NCBI GenBank assembly: GCA_017744715.1
Contig: JAGIAT010000001.1
Span: 744,001-808,000, forward strand
DNA: 64,000 nucleotides
Origin: Niabella sp.
GTDB lineage: Bacteria; Bacteroidota; Bacteroidia; Chitinophagales; Chitinophagaceae
Direction: 5' to 3'
The notes beneath the pieces are model-generated. The model did not search any database, was not told the origin of the DNA, and saw nothing but the letters and a program-made list of their open reading frames with translations. Below, one piece after another: positions 27,104-36,294 of this stretch (positions within the stretch are counted from its first letter, which is position 1; each line of letters opens with the position of its first letter). The position numbers and the translations under genes were made by a program.

Positions 27104-29272
27104 ATGTACCGAATTTTGGTTTTGCTGACAGGAGTTTTTTTTAGTTTGAATATACATGCCCAGTCGAAACTGCGGTTTCAGTTTCAAAGCCCGGTTTCGG
27201 ATAAGGCGGTTCCGGGTGTTACAGTTGCTGAGGACGGCAGAGCTGCGGCCATTGGAGATACCAGCGGTATTGCCGTCTTGTCGGTTCCGCCAGGGATACA
27301 TCATTTTTCTTTTTCTGCTGTGGGATATGAAAAGGAGCAGCTGACGATCCACATCACGCAAGACACAACGCTGGTGATAACAATGAAAGGGCTTGCCCGG
27401 GAAATGGATGAAGTGGTGGTTGTGGCTACCACCCGGAATCATCAATCCATAGAAAACGCACCTATAAAAGTAGAGGTGCTGGGAAAAGAAGAAATGAACG
27501 AGGAAAACGGCATCCGGCCCGCCAATATCGCCAGTATTTTGGGTGATGTAAGTGGAGTGCAGATCCAGCAAACCAGCGCCACATCGGGTAATGCAAATGT
27601 GCGCATTCAGGGGCTGGACGGACGGTATACACAGATCCTGCGGGATGGAATGCCTTTATATGATGGATTTAGCGGAGGGTTTGGTATTCTAACCATTCCG
27701 CCGCTTGATCTGCAACAGATCGAATTGGTAAAAGGATCTGCCTCTACTTTGTATGGTGGTGGCGCCATTGGCGGGCTGGTCAATATTATTTCAAAAAGAC
27801 CAACGGCAGCACAGGAAGGAACCATTACACTGAACCAGACCACCCTGCAGGAAACCGATGCCAATGCATATTTGTCGAAACGGTACAATGGTTTTGGGTA
27901 TACGCTTTTTGGAGGATATATACATCAGAACCCGGTGGATGTAAACAAGGACGGTTTTTCTGATGTTCCAAAACTGAACAGTTATAATATACATCCACGG
28001 TTGTTTTTCTATCCCAAAAACACCACCATCATCCTCGGTTACAACGGCAACATGAATAATACGAAGGGAGGAGATATACAGGTGTTAAAGGCGCACCCCG
28101 ATGCCGTGCACCGGTATTTTGAACAAAACAATACCGCCCGCCACACCGGCGAACTGGTAGTGGAGCACCATTTCAACAGTGGTTCAAGTATGTATTTTAA
28201 AAATACGGTCAGTGATTATACCGATCGTTTTGCCGATGCACAGCTGCAGTACAAAGGTAATCAGCTAAGCTACTACAGTGAATTGTCTGCACTGATCCCT
28301 TATGGGAATAAGCGCAGTTTTGTAGGCGGGATAAATGTAACCGGCGACCAGTTTAAGGCAACGCATCAGAACCAGTTGATCCCCATCGCTTCGCTGAATA
28401 ATCATACCATCGGGGCCTTTGCACAAAATACCTGGACGATAAAGGATCAGGCTACGTTGGAACTGGGGGTGAGGGATGATTATCATCAGAAATATGGCAA
28501 CTTCTTTTTACCAAGGCTGGCCTTTTTTAACCGGTTTAATGCGCATTGGGCTACACGTTTGGGTGTAGGCTGGGGATATAAAGTGCCCAATCCTTTTACA
28601 CCCTGGTATTCGGATTATACTCCGGATAAAATTGCGGCTCTGCCGGCCGATATCACGCCTGAAAAATCGATAGGATATAATGCAGAAGTAAATTATAAGC
28701 TGGAATGGGAGGGTGGAAACAGCCTGTTTATAAACCAGGCTTTCTTCCTTACACAAATCAAAGATCCGGTTTACGGAACTATTAACCCCGATGGAACCCT
28801 GTTATATCAGAACGGGAATAAAAATGTGCTCAGCCGCGGTTTTGATACCTATGTGAAGGCCAAACTGGATGAATGGGAGCTGTATGCCGGGTATACCTAT
28901 ACCGTAGTAACCCGGAACTATCTGCCACAAAATCAATTTATGCCTTTAACGCCCAGGAACCGGATGTCGTTTGTGCTGGCCCGTGACGTTGAGGCGGCCG
29001 GATTAATGGCCGGTCTCGAAGGCTCTTACAATGGCAGTCAAAAACGGCTGGATGGCTCCAATACCCCCGGTTATATGTTTATGGCGGCAATGATTCAAAA
29101 ACACCTGGGCGATCATGTAACCGTGGTATTGAATTGCGAAAACCTGCTGAATTATAAACAAAGCAATGTGGAAGCCTTGTACACCGGGTCTGTAACCGAT
29201 CCCCAATTCAAGCCGTTATGGGCACCGATCGACGGGAGGGTGGTGAACCTGTCGCTGCGTCTTAAATTGTAA
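27104..29272 (+). CDS. TonB-dependent outer-membrane receptor
   Basis: 722 residues. Signal peptide (ending NIHAQ), a carboxypeptidase-regulatory-like domain at about 23-95 (VPGVTVAEDGRAAAIGDTSG), a TonB-box-like EMDEVVVVAT at about 100-110, a plug domain (SGVQIQQTSATSGNANVRIQ onward) and a 22-strand barrel ending NLSLRLKL. It should import a large or scarce ligand such as a siderophore, cobalamin or metal complex; the ligand is not evident. No SusD partner follows, so it is not a Sus pair. Probably co-transcribed with the PepSY-like gene. Confidence 0.9.
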   Translation: MYRILVLLTGVFFSLNIHAQSKLRFQFQSPVSDKAVPGVTVAEDGRAAAIGDTSGIAVLSVPPGIHHFSFSAVGYEKEQLTIHITQDTTLVITMKGLAREMDEVVVVATTRNHQSIENAPIKVEVLGKEEMNEENGIRPANIASILGDVSGVQIQQTSATSGNANVRIQGLDGRYTQILRDGMPLYDGFSGGFGILTIPPLDLQQIELVKGSASTLYGGGAIGGLVNIISKRPTAAQEGTITLNQTTLQETDANAYLSKRYNGFGYTLFGGYIHQNPVDVNKDGFSDVPKLNSYNIHPRLFFYPKNTTIILGYNGNMNNTKGGDIQVLKAHPDAVHRYFEQNNTARHTGELVVEHHFNSGSSMYFKNTVSDYTDRFADAQLQYKGNQLSYYSELSALIPYGNKRSFVGGINVTGDQFKATHQNQLIPIASLNNHTIGAFAQNTWTIKDQATLELGVRDDYHQKYGNFFLPRLAFFNRFNAHWATRLGVGWGYKVPNPFTPWYSDYTPDKIAALPADITPEKSIGYNAEVNYKLEWEGGNSLFINQAFFLTQIKDPVYGTINPDGTLLYQNGNKNVLSRGFDTYVKAKLDEWELYAGYTYTVVTRNYLPQNQFMPLTPRNRMSFVLARDVEAAGLMAGLEGSYNGSQKRLDGSNTPGYMFMAAMIQKHLGDHVTVVLNCENLLNYKQSNVEALYTGSVTDPQFKPLWAPIDGRVVNLSLRLKL

Positions 29273-29373
29273 GCATGAAGCCGGCATAATTAATTTTTCT
29301 TTATCACGCAAGAGTGCGAACATTGTAATCATCAAAGGTTACATCCGACCATTAAAACCATAAAAATTTACGG

Positions 29374-30156
29374 ATGAAAAGACTCATATACCTGTGCCTG
29401 TGTTTTGGCCCCTTTTCTTCGCTGTTGGCCCAGCAGGATTCTATTGCATCCGCTGTTGATTCCGCTCATGTACGGCTCCGGGAGCTGCCGGCATCGGGGA
29501 GCCCGGTCCGGCTAAAACAATTTATTGCACCGGTTACATTGATTGCATTGGGCGGACTGGCAGATGGTACGAACCTGTTCAGGGGATTGAACCAGACAAC
29601 AAAGAATGAAATTGTGGAAGATCATCCTGCATTTGGAACGCATATCGATAACGTGCTGGAGTATACACCCGGTCTTGCGGTGTTTGCCTTACGGGGACTG
29701 GGAATAAAAGGAAGGAATACGCTGGGGCACGAAGCTATTTTGTATGCTATGTCACTGGGTATAAATGCAGCACTGGTAACACCATTGAAGCATTGGACGA
29801 ACGTAGAGCGGCCGGATGGCAGCAACCGCTTATCTTTTCCTTCGGGGCATACATCAACAGCATTTGCGTCGGCGGAATTTCTCCGGAGAGAATACAAAGA
29901 TATATCGCCCTGGTATGGGATCGGTGGCTATGCCGTAGCCACTGCTACGGGCGTATTGCGGATGTTCAATAACCGGCACTGGCTGGGCGATGTGGTAGCA
30001 GGTGCGGGCTTTGGTATTGCTTCCACTAACCTGGCCTATCTCTGTTATAATAAGCTGCATATCGGACAGAAAAAAGACCGCCAGGGCGGCACCACGTATT
30101 TTTACCCTGCTGTTTCCGACAGGTCGTACGGGATCGGGCTGGTAAAATACTTTTGA
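29374..30156 (+). CDS. PAP2-family phosphatase (outer-envelope type)
   Basis: 260 residues with a signal peptide. All three PAP2 motifs are present: K139-x6-RP (KHWTNVERP), PSGH (SFPSGHTS, His159) and R196-x5-H202-x3-D206 (RMFNNRHWLGD). It removes phosphate from lipid phosphates such as phosphatidic acid or undecaprenyl pyrophosphate, or from lipid A. The N-terminal non-membranous segment is typical of the Bacteroidota form. It lies after the TonB receptor (101 nt) and before the Kir channel. Confidence 0.88.
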   Translation: MKRLIYLCLCFGPFSSLLAQQDSIASAVDSAHVRLRELPASGSPVRLKQFIAPVTLIALGGLADGTNLFRGLNQTTKNEIVEDHPAFGTHIDNVLEYTPGLAVFALRGLGIKGRNTLGHEAILYAMSLGINAALVTPLKHWTNVERPDGSNRLSFPSGHTSTAFASAEFLRREYKDISPWYGIGGYAVATATGVLRMFNNRHWLGDVVAGAGFGIASTNLAYLCYNKLHIGQKKDRQGGTTYFYPAVSDRSYGIGLVKYF

Positions 30157-30261
30157 TGAAGATCCCGTACGGCGTTTGATATGATCCATTGCGCGTCTCC
30201 GCTTTTTTTCATAAATACAGTCGGTAGGCCATAATCGGATTTATTTTAATAATTTCACCCT

Positions 30262-31227
30262 ATGGCAATCGGAAGAAAAAGGACACAGGGAAAAACGGTA
30301 GATAATACCGGACTGAATACTGCGGTAACGGCCAAGTATGCCCGCTTTATCAATAAGGACGGCACCGCCAATGTGATCAACCGGTCGGGATCGGTGTTTG
30401 ATAAGTACAGCATTTATAATTTTCTCATCAACCTCAAAAGCTGGAAATTCGGTCTGCTCATCATCGGGTTTTATACCACCATCAACCTCCTGTTTGCTAT
30501 TGTTTATTATCTGTTTTGCATCCCGCATCTGCAGGGACTGGTGAGGGGAACACCGCTTGAGACCTTTGAGGAAGCTTATTTCTTTTCTTCGCAAACATTG
30601 ACCACGGTAGGGTACGGCCGTATCAGTCCCATCGGGTTTATCACCAATACCATTGCTTCTATAGAGGCGCTGGTGGGCATTCTTACGCTGGCCATTATTA
30701 CGGGCTTGCTGTATGGCCGCTTTGTAAAACCCCGGGCCTATATCCGGTTTAGCAAACATGCGGTCATTGCTCCGTTCCGCGAGGGGAAGGCGATCATGTT
30801 TCGTCTGGCTCCGATAAAAAACGCCATGCTCAGCGAGGTGTCGATGCAGGTTACGGTAAGCATGCTTGTAAATGAAAACGGTGCGGATAGCTACCGGTAC
30901 TTTTCTTTGCCCCTGCAGTTTAATACCATTAATTCATTGCATATATCCTGGACGGTCGTGCATCCCATCAACGAGGAAAGCCCGGTGTACAATATGACGA
31001 TGGCAGAGCTGGAACAGGCCGATTTTGAAATGATGGTCTACCTGAAGGCCTTTGACGAGGATTTTTCCAATACGGTAATTGCACGTACCAGTTACACCTA
31101 TAATGAGCTGGTGAATGGTGCAAAATTTGTTCCGGTATATTATGAATCTGCAGAAGGAAAGGGAACCATTGTGGAGTTGTCGAAACTGCATGAATACCAG
31201 CGGCATCCTGAGGCTGCTATCGGATGA
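30262..31227 (+). CDS. Inward-rectifier (Kir-type) potassium channel
   Basis: 321 residues. Two transmembrane helices (about 62-86 and 125-152) frame a pore loop with the potassium filter TTVGYG (114-119). The C-terminal 170 residues form the Kir immunoglobulin-like cytoplasmic domain (AIMFRLAPIKNAMLSEVSMQ begins its first strands). This is the bacterial KirBac architecture, usually gated by lipids and ions. No signal peptide. The stop at 31227 is one base before the ATG of a small membrane-protein ORF. Confidence 0.9.
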   Translation: MAIGRKRTQGKTVDNTGLNTAVTAKYARFINKDGTANVINRSGSVFDKYSIYNFLINLKSWKFGLLIIGFYTTINLLFAIVYYLFCIPHLQGLVRGTPLETFEEAYFFSSQTLTTVGYGRISPIGFITNTIASIEALVGILTLAIITGLLYGRFVKPRAYIRFSKHAVIAPFREGKAIMFRLAPIKNAMLSEVSMQVTVSMLVNENGADSYRYFSLPLQFNTINSLHISWTVVHPINEESPVYNMTMAELEQADFEMMVYLKAFDEDFSNTVIARTSYTYNELVNGAKFVPVYYESAEGKGTIVELSKLHEYQRHPEAAIG

Positions 31228-31228
31228 T

Positions 31229-31588
31229 ATGCCCGTATTTCTTTACATTTGCGGGGTATTGAAAGTACTGCACCATATTATCGTATATAGTTTGCTGGCA
31301 GCAGGCATCCTGTTGTTGAGCATGCCTATGCTAAGACCGGCCTGCAAGCGGCTAATGCACCAGGTGAATGCGACTGTTAAACACCCGTTACCTGGTAGTG
31401 ATATGGAGGCCCCGGCTTCCTGTGGGGTTGCTGGCATCGCAATTGAGCCGGCTGGGATAGAAGATGTGCCGGTGCTGACTGCATTAATCCTTAAGAAAAA
31501 CTATCCGCCGGCAAAGACCCGGTTTCCTGCAGACCCGTTCCCGGAATGTATTGATGCGCCTCCGCGGTGTTGCGTTGTTACCGTATAA
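31229..31588 (+). CDS. Small hydrophobic protein of unknown function (uncertain gene)
   Basis: 119 codons starting 1 nt after the Kir stop. There is one hydrophobic stretch (VLHHIIVYSLLAAGILLLSMPM, residues about 13-34), then a polar tail with many Pro and Cys residues (ending PPRCCVVTV). No family recognised. The tight spacing to the channel gene argues for a coupled gene, while the odd composition of the tail argues against it. A fused larger form is excluded by the stop codon. Confidence 0.35.
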   Translation: MPVFLYICGVLKVLHHIIVYSLLAAGILLLSMPMLRPACKRLMHQVNATVKHPLPGSDMEAPASCGVAGIAIEPAGIEDVPVLTALILKKNYPPAKTRFPADPFPECIDAPPRCCVVTV

Positions 31589-31772
31589 AACACGAAGGAC
31601 TGCGCCAAAAGCGGCGTTACGGGGCATTTTTCATGCCGTCCGCCGCAGCGGATCAGCACTTCCGGAAAGACAACTGTTTTAGACGCTGAAACAAGGTTGG
31701 CAAAATAATGTGAAAGACTTAGATACAGTCTTCTGAACAAAAAAGATCTTAATTTAACAAACAAAAGCAACA

Positions 31773-32345
31773 ATGAAACTGAATACGATCATACTGATGA
31801 TGGGGTTAGGTATAGGCACCCTTACAGCCTGTAAAAATGAAGAAAAGCAGGACACTGCCAACAGTGCCGCGCCGGTCGCTGCGGATTCGGTAGCGGCAAC
31901 CCCCGGTGTGGAAACGAGTGCACCACCGGCAACCCCTGCGGTATCCATGATGCCGGCATTTAAAATGTCAGACGAGAAAGGACAGCCGGTAACCCTTGAA
32001 TCCCTGAAGGGGAAAAAAGTGGTGTTCAATATCTGGGCCTCCTGGTGCCCTCCCTGTCGTGCGGAAATGCCCTCGATCCAGCGGCTGTATAAAAAAACAG
32101 ATAAGGCAAAAGTGGCGTTCGTATTGTTGTCTGTAGATGACCGTATGGAAGATGCCGCAGGGTTTAAGAAAAAACAAAATCTGAATATGCCGATCTTTTT
32201 CCCCGGCGAGCAGTTACCGCTTTTATTTAATGTGCAGGCGATCCCTTCTACTTTTATTTTTAATGAAAAAGGAGAGCTGATCAAAAAAATGGAAGGCATG
32301 GAGGATTATGATACCCAGGAGTATGTAGATCTGCTGAAGGGATAG
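31773..32345 (+). CDS. TlpA/ResA-like thioredoxin-fold lipoprotein
   Basis: 190 residues. Lipobox LTAC (Cys20), then an Ala/Pro/Thr-rich linker to about residue 60, then a thioredoxin fold with the active site ASWCPPCRAEMP (Cys92, Cys95) and cis-Pro in AIPSTFIF. It acts in the periplasm as a thiol-disulfide reductase, for example in cytochrome c maturation or repair of oxidised envelope proteins. Single gene. A repeat-bearing hairpin follows. Confidence 0.9.
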   Translation: MKLNTIILMMGLGIGTLTACKNEEKQDTANSAAPVAADSVAATPGVETSAPPATPAVSMMPAFKMSDEKGQPVTLESLKGKKVVFNIWASWCPPCRAEMPSIQRLYKKTDKAKVAFVLLSVDDRMEDAAGFKKKQNLNMPIFFPGEQLPLLFNVQAIPSTFIFNEKGELIKKMEGMEDYDTQEYVDLLKG

Positions 32346-32356
32346 TAATATAAGTT

Positions 32357-32424
32357 AACAGGTTAATCAATTGATGGGTTAACAAGGGGCTTAACAGAAA
32401 ACGTTGTTCCCTTGTTAACCTGTT
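32357..32424. terminator. Inverted-repeat region with two alternative stems, possible bidirectional terminator
   Basis: GGTTAACAAGGG (32377-32388) pairs perfectly with CCCTTGTTAACC (32409-32420). AACAGGTTAA (32357-32366) pairs with TTAACCTGTT (32415-32424). The two partners overlap, so only one stem can form at a time. It lies just after the thioredoxin-like gene and before the convergent hydrolase gene. There is no long T tract. Confidence 0.45.
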
Positions 32425-32570
32425 TGCTTTATGCATGTTCCGGTAAATGCATGGGCCGGTCGTAGGGCTTTTTTTATTGTTCCGGCTATAGTATCCCGAT
32501 AAGAGCTATCAGGAGCATCGGCTTAGCACCCAATGTTCCGTCGGTCTTCCCGTCTGCCAGCCACCAACAA

Positions 32571-33701
32571 TTATTTCACCATCCCGTTGTAAAGTTCATG
32601 AATCGCATCATACAACAGCGCCACTACCGATTTTTTATACTGCGGCAGGCAGCCATTGGTAATAACCACAAACCCAAATTTTTGCTCCGGCTGAAAAAAC
32701 ATGATACTGTATAAACCGTAGGCGCTGCCGGTATGGCCGGTCATCGTAATACCGTCAATCAGCTCGTTGGTAGACCATAAGGCCAGCCCGTAATTTTCGT
32801 TGTCGGAAAGCTTGGTTTGCATCGTCCTGCTGCTTGCTTCGCTGATGATCCGCACGCCATTGCTGCTACCATAATTCATATGCATCATCATATATTTGGC
32901 AAGGTCCAGTGCCGAAATTTTCATGCCACCGGTAGGCGAAAAAACAGGGGTGTTGTATCCCCTGGTGTAGTTGGCCAGCTTGGCTTTGGGAGAGGCGTAG
33001 GCGGCGGGAGCTGCTTCAAATGTTTTTGTAGAATCGTTGTATTCATAAAGCGGCACCATGCGGTTGCGACCCAGCGAATCCACATTGTAGCCACCATACA
33101 GGTTTAGCGGCTTTAAAATGTGATTTTTTACATATTGGTCAAATTGCTCCCCGGAGAACTTTTCCAGGATGCTGCCGGCCAGGTTAAAATTCAGATTGCA
33201 GTACTGGTAACCCTCCCCGGGCTTGTAATCGTTATAGCATTGCGCCCAGTTGGGGTTTTTACCGGGATTGATGGCATCCAGGCTGAAATACCCGTTTTTA
33301 TCGTTGATGCTGGATGTGTGGGATAAGATCATTCTAAGGGTGATGGGTACATCCGGGTATTTTGGATTGTTGACCTTAAAACCGGTGAGTTTGCTTACCT
33401 CATCGTCCAGGCTCAGCTTACCGGCTTCCACCAGCTGCATCAGGGAAGTGGCGGTAAAGGATTTGGAAATAGAAGCAATGCGGAAGATATCGGTGTTCTG
33501 GATAATGGTTTTATCCTCCCTGTTCTTGTATCCGAAAGACTTATTGTAAATGATCTTATTGTCTTTTACAACGGCCACGGATAGGCCAATGGCCCGGTAT
33601 TGCCGCATCAGTTTTAATAGATTCGTTTCAACAGAAGTCTGTGCAGTTGCGCTCCCCAGCAATAGCCCCGTCAGAAGCATGATAAAAAGACAATGTTTCA
33701 T
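32571..33701 (-). CDS. Secreted class C beta-lactamase-family serine hydrolase
   Basis: 376 residues from the ATG at 33701, where the signal peptide MKHCLFIMLLTGLLLGSATAQ (split by cleavage after ATA) begins. Catalytic motifs: S77-ISK80 in RIASISKSF, the YxN motif as Y167-C-N169, and HTG in GHTGSAYG. The family includes beta-lactamases, D-aminopeptidases and esterases; true antibiotic hydrolysis cannot be inferred. Convergent with the thioredoxin-like gene and divergent from the HdeD-like gene. Confidence 0.85.
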   Translation of the reverse strand: MKHCLFIMLLTGLLLGSATAQTSVETNLLKLMRQYRAIGLSVAVVKDNKIIYNKSFGYKNREDKTIIQNTDIFRIASISKSFTATSLMQLVEAGKLSLDDEVSKLTGFKVNNPKYPDVPITLRMILSHTSSINDKNGYFSLDAINPGKNPNWAQCYNDYKPGEGYQYCNLNFNLAGSILEKFSGEQFDQYVKNHILKPLNLYGGYNVDSLGRNRMVPLYEYNDSTKTFEAAPAAYASPKAKLANYTRGYNTPVFSPTGGMKISALDLAKYMMMHMNYGSSNGVRIISEASSRTMQTKLSDNENYGLALWSTNELIDGITMTGHTGSAYGLYSIMFFQPEQKFGFVVITNGCLPQYKKSVVALLYDAIHELYNGMVK

Positions 33702-33765
33702 CGTTGATCGGTGGTTTGGAAAAGAAAGATACAATTAAAGGTAAAAATGGTCAAACTTATTGTCT

Positions 33766-33773
33766 AACTTTGA
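33766..33773 (+). promoter_or_regulatory. -7 box TAACTTTG for the HdeD-like gene
   Basis: A perfect TAnnTTTG 83 nt upstream of the ATG at 33856. Confidence 0.5.
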
Positions 33774-33855
33774 AAGGAGTAGCAAATGAACGGTGACCTT
33801 TGAATAGCGGACTGTCTTTTTAAAATCCATCTTTTAACGGTTAAACCTGAATACT

Positions 33856-34419
33856 ATGAGCACAACATTGCTGGAAGAGCGCCTGAAAAACTGGTGGCTG
33901 CTTCTTGTTTCCGGAATCCTGTTTGTACTGCTGGCCTTTTATATTTTTAATCAGCCGGTAGCCTCTTATCTCGCCTTGTCCATTTTCTTTGCTTCCACAT
34001 TTTTGGTGGCGGGTGTTTTTGAAATTGCGTATGCGGTCAGCAGCCGCAAACACGACCAGGGCTGGGGCTGGTCCTTATTTGGTGGTATCGTGGACCTGCT
34101 GTTTGGTATCTTTCTCCTTTCATCACCGGCGCTTACCATGGCCGTATTACCCATGTACATTGGTATCGTAATCCTGTTCCGTGCTTTAATGGGCGTGTTT
34201 TACGCCTTTCATTTAAAAAAGGCGCAGGTGTCTGGTTGGGGCAGTGTGCTGTTGATGGCCATCATCGGGATCCTCTTTGCCTTGCTGATGATCGGCAACC
34301 CCGTCTTTGGTGGCCTAACGATTATCATCTATACCGCGGTTTCTGTTTTAATGCTGGGCATCGTTCAGATCGTGCTTTCACTGCGGTTACGGAAGTTAAA
34401 AAAGCGGTTGGAATCCTGA
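33856..34419 (+). CDS. HdeD-like (DUF308) membrane protein
   Basis: 187 residues with six predicted transmembrane helices in three pairs, the DUF308 pattern. The short loop GWGWSLFGGIVDLLFGIFLL and its later echo GWGSVLLMAIIGILFALLMI mark the internal repeat. HdeD of enteric bacteria is linked to acid resistance; the role here is unproven. No operon partner. Confidence 0.82.
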   Translation: MSTTLLEERLKNWWLLLVSGILFVLLAFYIFNQPVASYLALSIFFASTFLVAGVFEIAYAVSSRKHDQGWGWSLFGGIVDLLFGIFLLSSPALTMAVLPMYIGIVILFRALMGVFYAFHLKKAQVSGWGSVLLMAIIGILFALLMIGNPVFGGLTIIIYTAVSVLMLGIVQIVLSLRLRKLKKRLES

Positions 34420-34686
34420 TCCGCTATCAACGTTGGCCCGAAGTCATTAACGGAAAGCATCCGTTCTTAAATAGTCGGAGGTACCTATTCCAGCCCATAA
34501 TATTGCTTCTTTGCAGACAAGATTTTTTGCCTGCTTTTTCATCGAATGGAAAAAGCAGCAAGAATATTAAGGAACCCTGTCTTTCTCATCAACCCAGGTC
34601 AATTTTAGAAATTCTTCATTATTTCACCCTTGTCATTAACCGATCTATAAGTGGGAAGAAAAGCTGGAAAAGCAACACGACTGACA
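34420..34686. repeat. Convergent intergenic region with a relic of the 26-kb hairpin family
   Basis: CTGCTTTTTC (34531-34540) pairs with GAAAAAGCAG (34549-34558) around ATCGAATG. The context AGATTTTTTGC before it and AAGAATATTAA after it parallels the right end of the 25.8-26.4 kb element (AGATTTTTGC, a CATCG-containing loop, and a later AATATT). No gene. The hairpin may also serve as a terminator. Confidence 0.45.
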
Positions 34687-36147
34687 CTACAACAGCGGAG
34701 ACAACAGCCGGCAGGTTTTTTCAAACAGCTGGATGTATAATGGCCGGCTCAGCCATTTTTCAGCATCGATCTGTTCTGCGTCCTGCAGGTCATTTTCAAA
34801 GGCCTGTGCCAGCTGTTCTGCAATGGCGGTGTCATATACCAGGGCATTCACTTCAAAGTTCAGGTCAAAACTGCGATGATCCATATTGGCCGTGCCCACC
34901 ATTACCAGGTTGCGGTCTGATACCAGGGTTTTGGCATGTACAAATCCCTTTTTGTAGCGATAGATTTCTACGCCTGCTTTCAGCAACGTGGCATAATAAG
35001 AATTGGCGGCAGTATTTACGAGTAAGGAATCGGAGATGCCCGGTACCAGGATGCGGATCCTTATGCCGCTATAGGCCGCAACGATCAGGGCCTCCATAAT
35101 GCTTTCGCCCGGGATGAAATAAGGCGTGGTAATCAGCAGCTCTTTTTTAGCCAGACCAATGGCCCGCAGGATGGCATAAAGAATGGTCGGATTATCGGAA
35201 TCCGGACCACTCACAGCGGTTTGCACCAGCTTGTTTTCTTTTTGCAGGAGGGTATGCACAGGGGGGAAAAACTGTTCATTCACCGTAAGCCGGTCGCCGG
35301 CGCAAAAATTCCAGTCGGCCAGGAACAGGTATTGCAGGTAATATACACCCGGTCCGCGGATCATCAGGTGGGTATCGCGCCAATACAGTTTATTATTGAA
35401 TTCCGGCTTGTTCCAGTATTTATTGCTCACATTGATGCCGCCTACAAATGCGGTATGACCGTCAATGATGATGATCTTACGGTGGTTGCGGTAATTAAGC
35501 CGGTTTGCCAGGGCAATAAAAATGATCTTGTGAAAAGGAAAGGCCTTTACACCGGCCTTGCGCAGGCGTTTGACCAGTTTTCTCCGGATGGAGTGACTGC
35601 CAAAATCATCATAGATAAAGCGTACTTCCACACCCTGTTGTACTTTCTCAATCAGCAGATCGGCAATCGCATTGCCGGTTGCATCGTTCTCGTAAATATA
35701 GTATTCGATGTGGATATGACGCGTGGCTGCGCGCAATTGTTCCAGTACCCGGGGAAATTTTTCTTCGCCATTTAATAGCAGTTCCACATGGTTCTGTCCG
35801 GTTAGCGGACTGCCCTCCCGGAGTAAGTACTGAAAAAGCCGGTCATTATTGCTTACCACGGCTTTTCCCTGTGCATATGCTTCCAGCGAGCTGGTCTGGA
35901 TCCGGTTGTTGAGCGATTGTTCCATGGTCGCATTCATCAGCAGTTTTTTGCTGTAGAGTTTCCTTCGCCTATAATTGATACCAAAGGAGAAATAAGTAAA
36001 CATGCCAATTACCGGCAGAAAGATGATCAGCAACAGGTAGGCCAGCGTTTTGGTGGAGCTGCGCGTGTCATAGATTACCCGCATGCAAACGAGGATCACC
36101 AGGATCACATACAGTACTTCTGCTACAAGAAGCCAACTCCAGTTCAT
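34687..36147 (-). CDS. cls: Cardiolipin synthase
   Basis: 486 residues. Two N-terminal transmembrane helices (about 4-23 and 36-55) precede two phospholipase D domains, each with an HKD motif: H222-RK-IIII-D229 (NHRKIIIIDG) and H404-AK-TLVS-D411 (VHAKTLVSDRN), the second followed by GTANMDHRSFDLNFE. It joins two phosphatidylglycerol molecules, or PG with another donor, at the inner membrane. Length is typical of the ClsA type. Alone on the strand. Confidence 0.93.
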   Translation of the reverse strand: MNWSWLLVAEVLYVILVILVCMRVIYDTRSSTKTLAYLLLIIFLPVIGMFTYFSFGINYRRRKLYSKKLLMNATMEQSLNNRIQTSSLEAYAQGKAVVSNNDRLFQYLLREGSPLTGQNHVELLLNGEEKFPRVLEQLRAATRHIHIEYYIYENDATGNAIADLLIEKVQQGVEVRFIYDDFGSHSIRRKLVKRLRKAGVKAFPFHKIIFIALANRLNYRNHRKIIIIDGHTAFVGGINVSNKYWNKPEFNNKLYWRDTHLMIRGPGVYYLQYLFLADWNFCAGDRLTVNEQFFPPVHTLLQKENKLVQTAVSGPDSDNPTILYAILRAIGLAKKELLITTPYFIPGESIMEALIVAAYSGIRIRILVPGISDSLLVNTAANSYYATLLKAGVEIYRYKKGFVHAKTLVSDRNLVMVGTANMDHRSFDLNFEVNALVYDTAIAEQLAQAFENDLQDAEQIDAEKWLSRPLYIQLFEKTCRLLSPLL

Positions 36148-36294
36148 ACCTGTAAGTTAGCACAAGGAATTTAAAATAGCGCATGTAAAATGTAAAAAGC
36201 AAACGGTCTACAGTGCAGGGCCTTCATTATTGAAAGCTAATCAACACTTCTATATTCCGGTGTCCCCCAGTCCCCTCGTCCCCTTTTAAGAAAA

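Noticed and set aside
34236..35099. 287-codon rightward frame across hdeD-like and cls
   Set aside because: It overlaps two well-supported genes in the wrong frame or on the wrong strand and crosses the hairpin relic.
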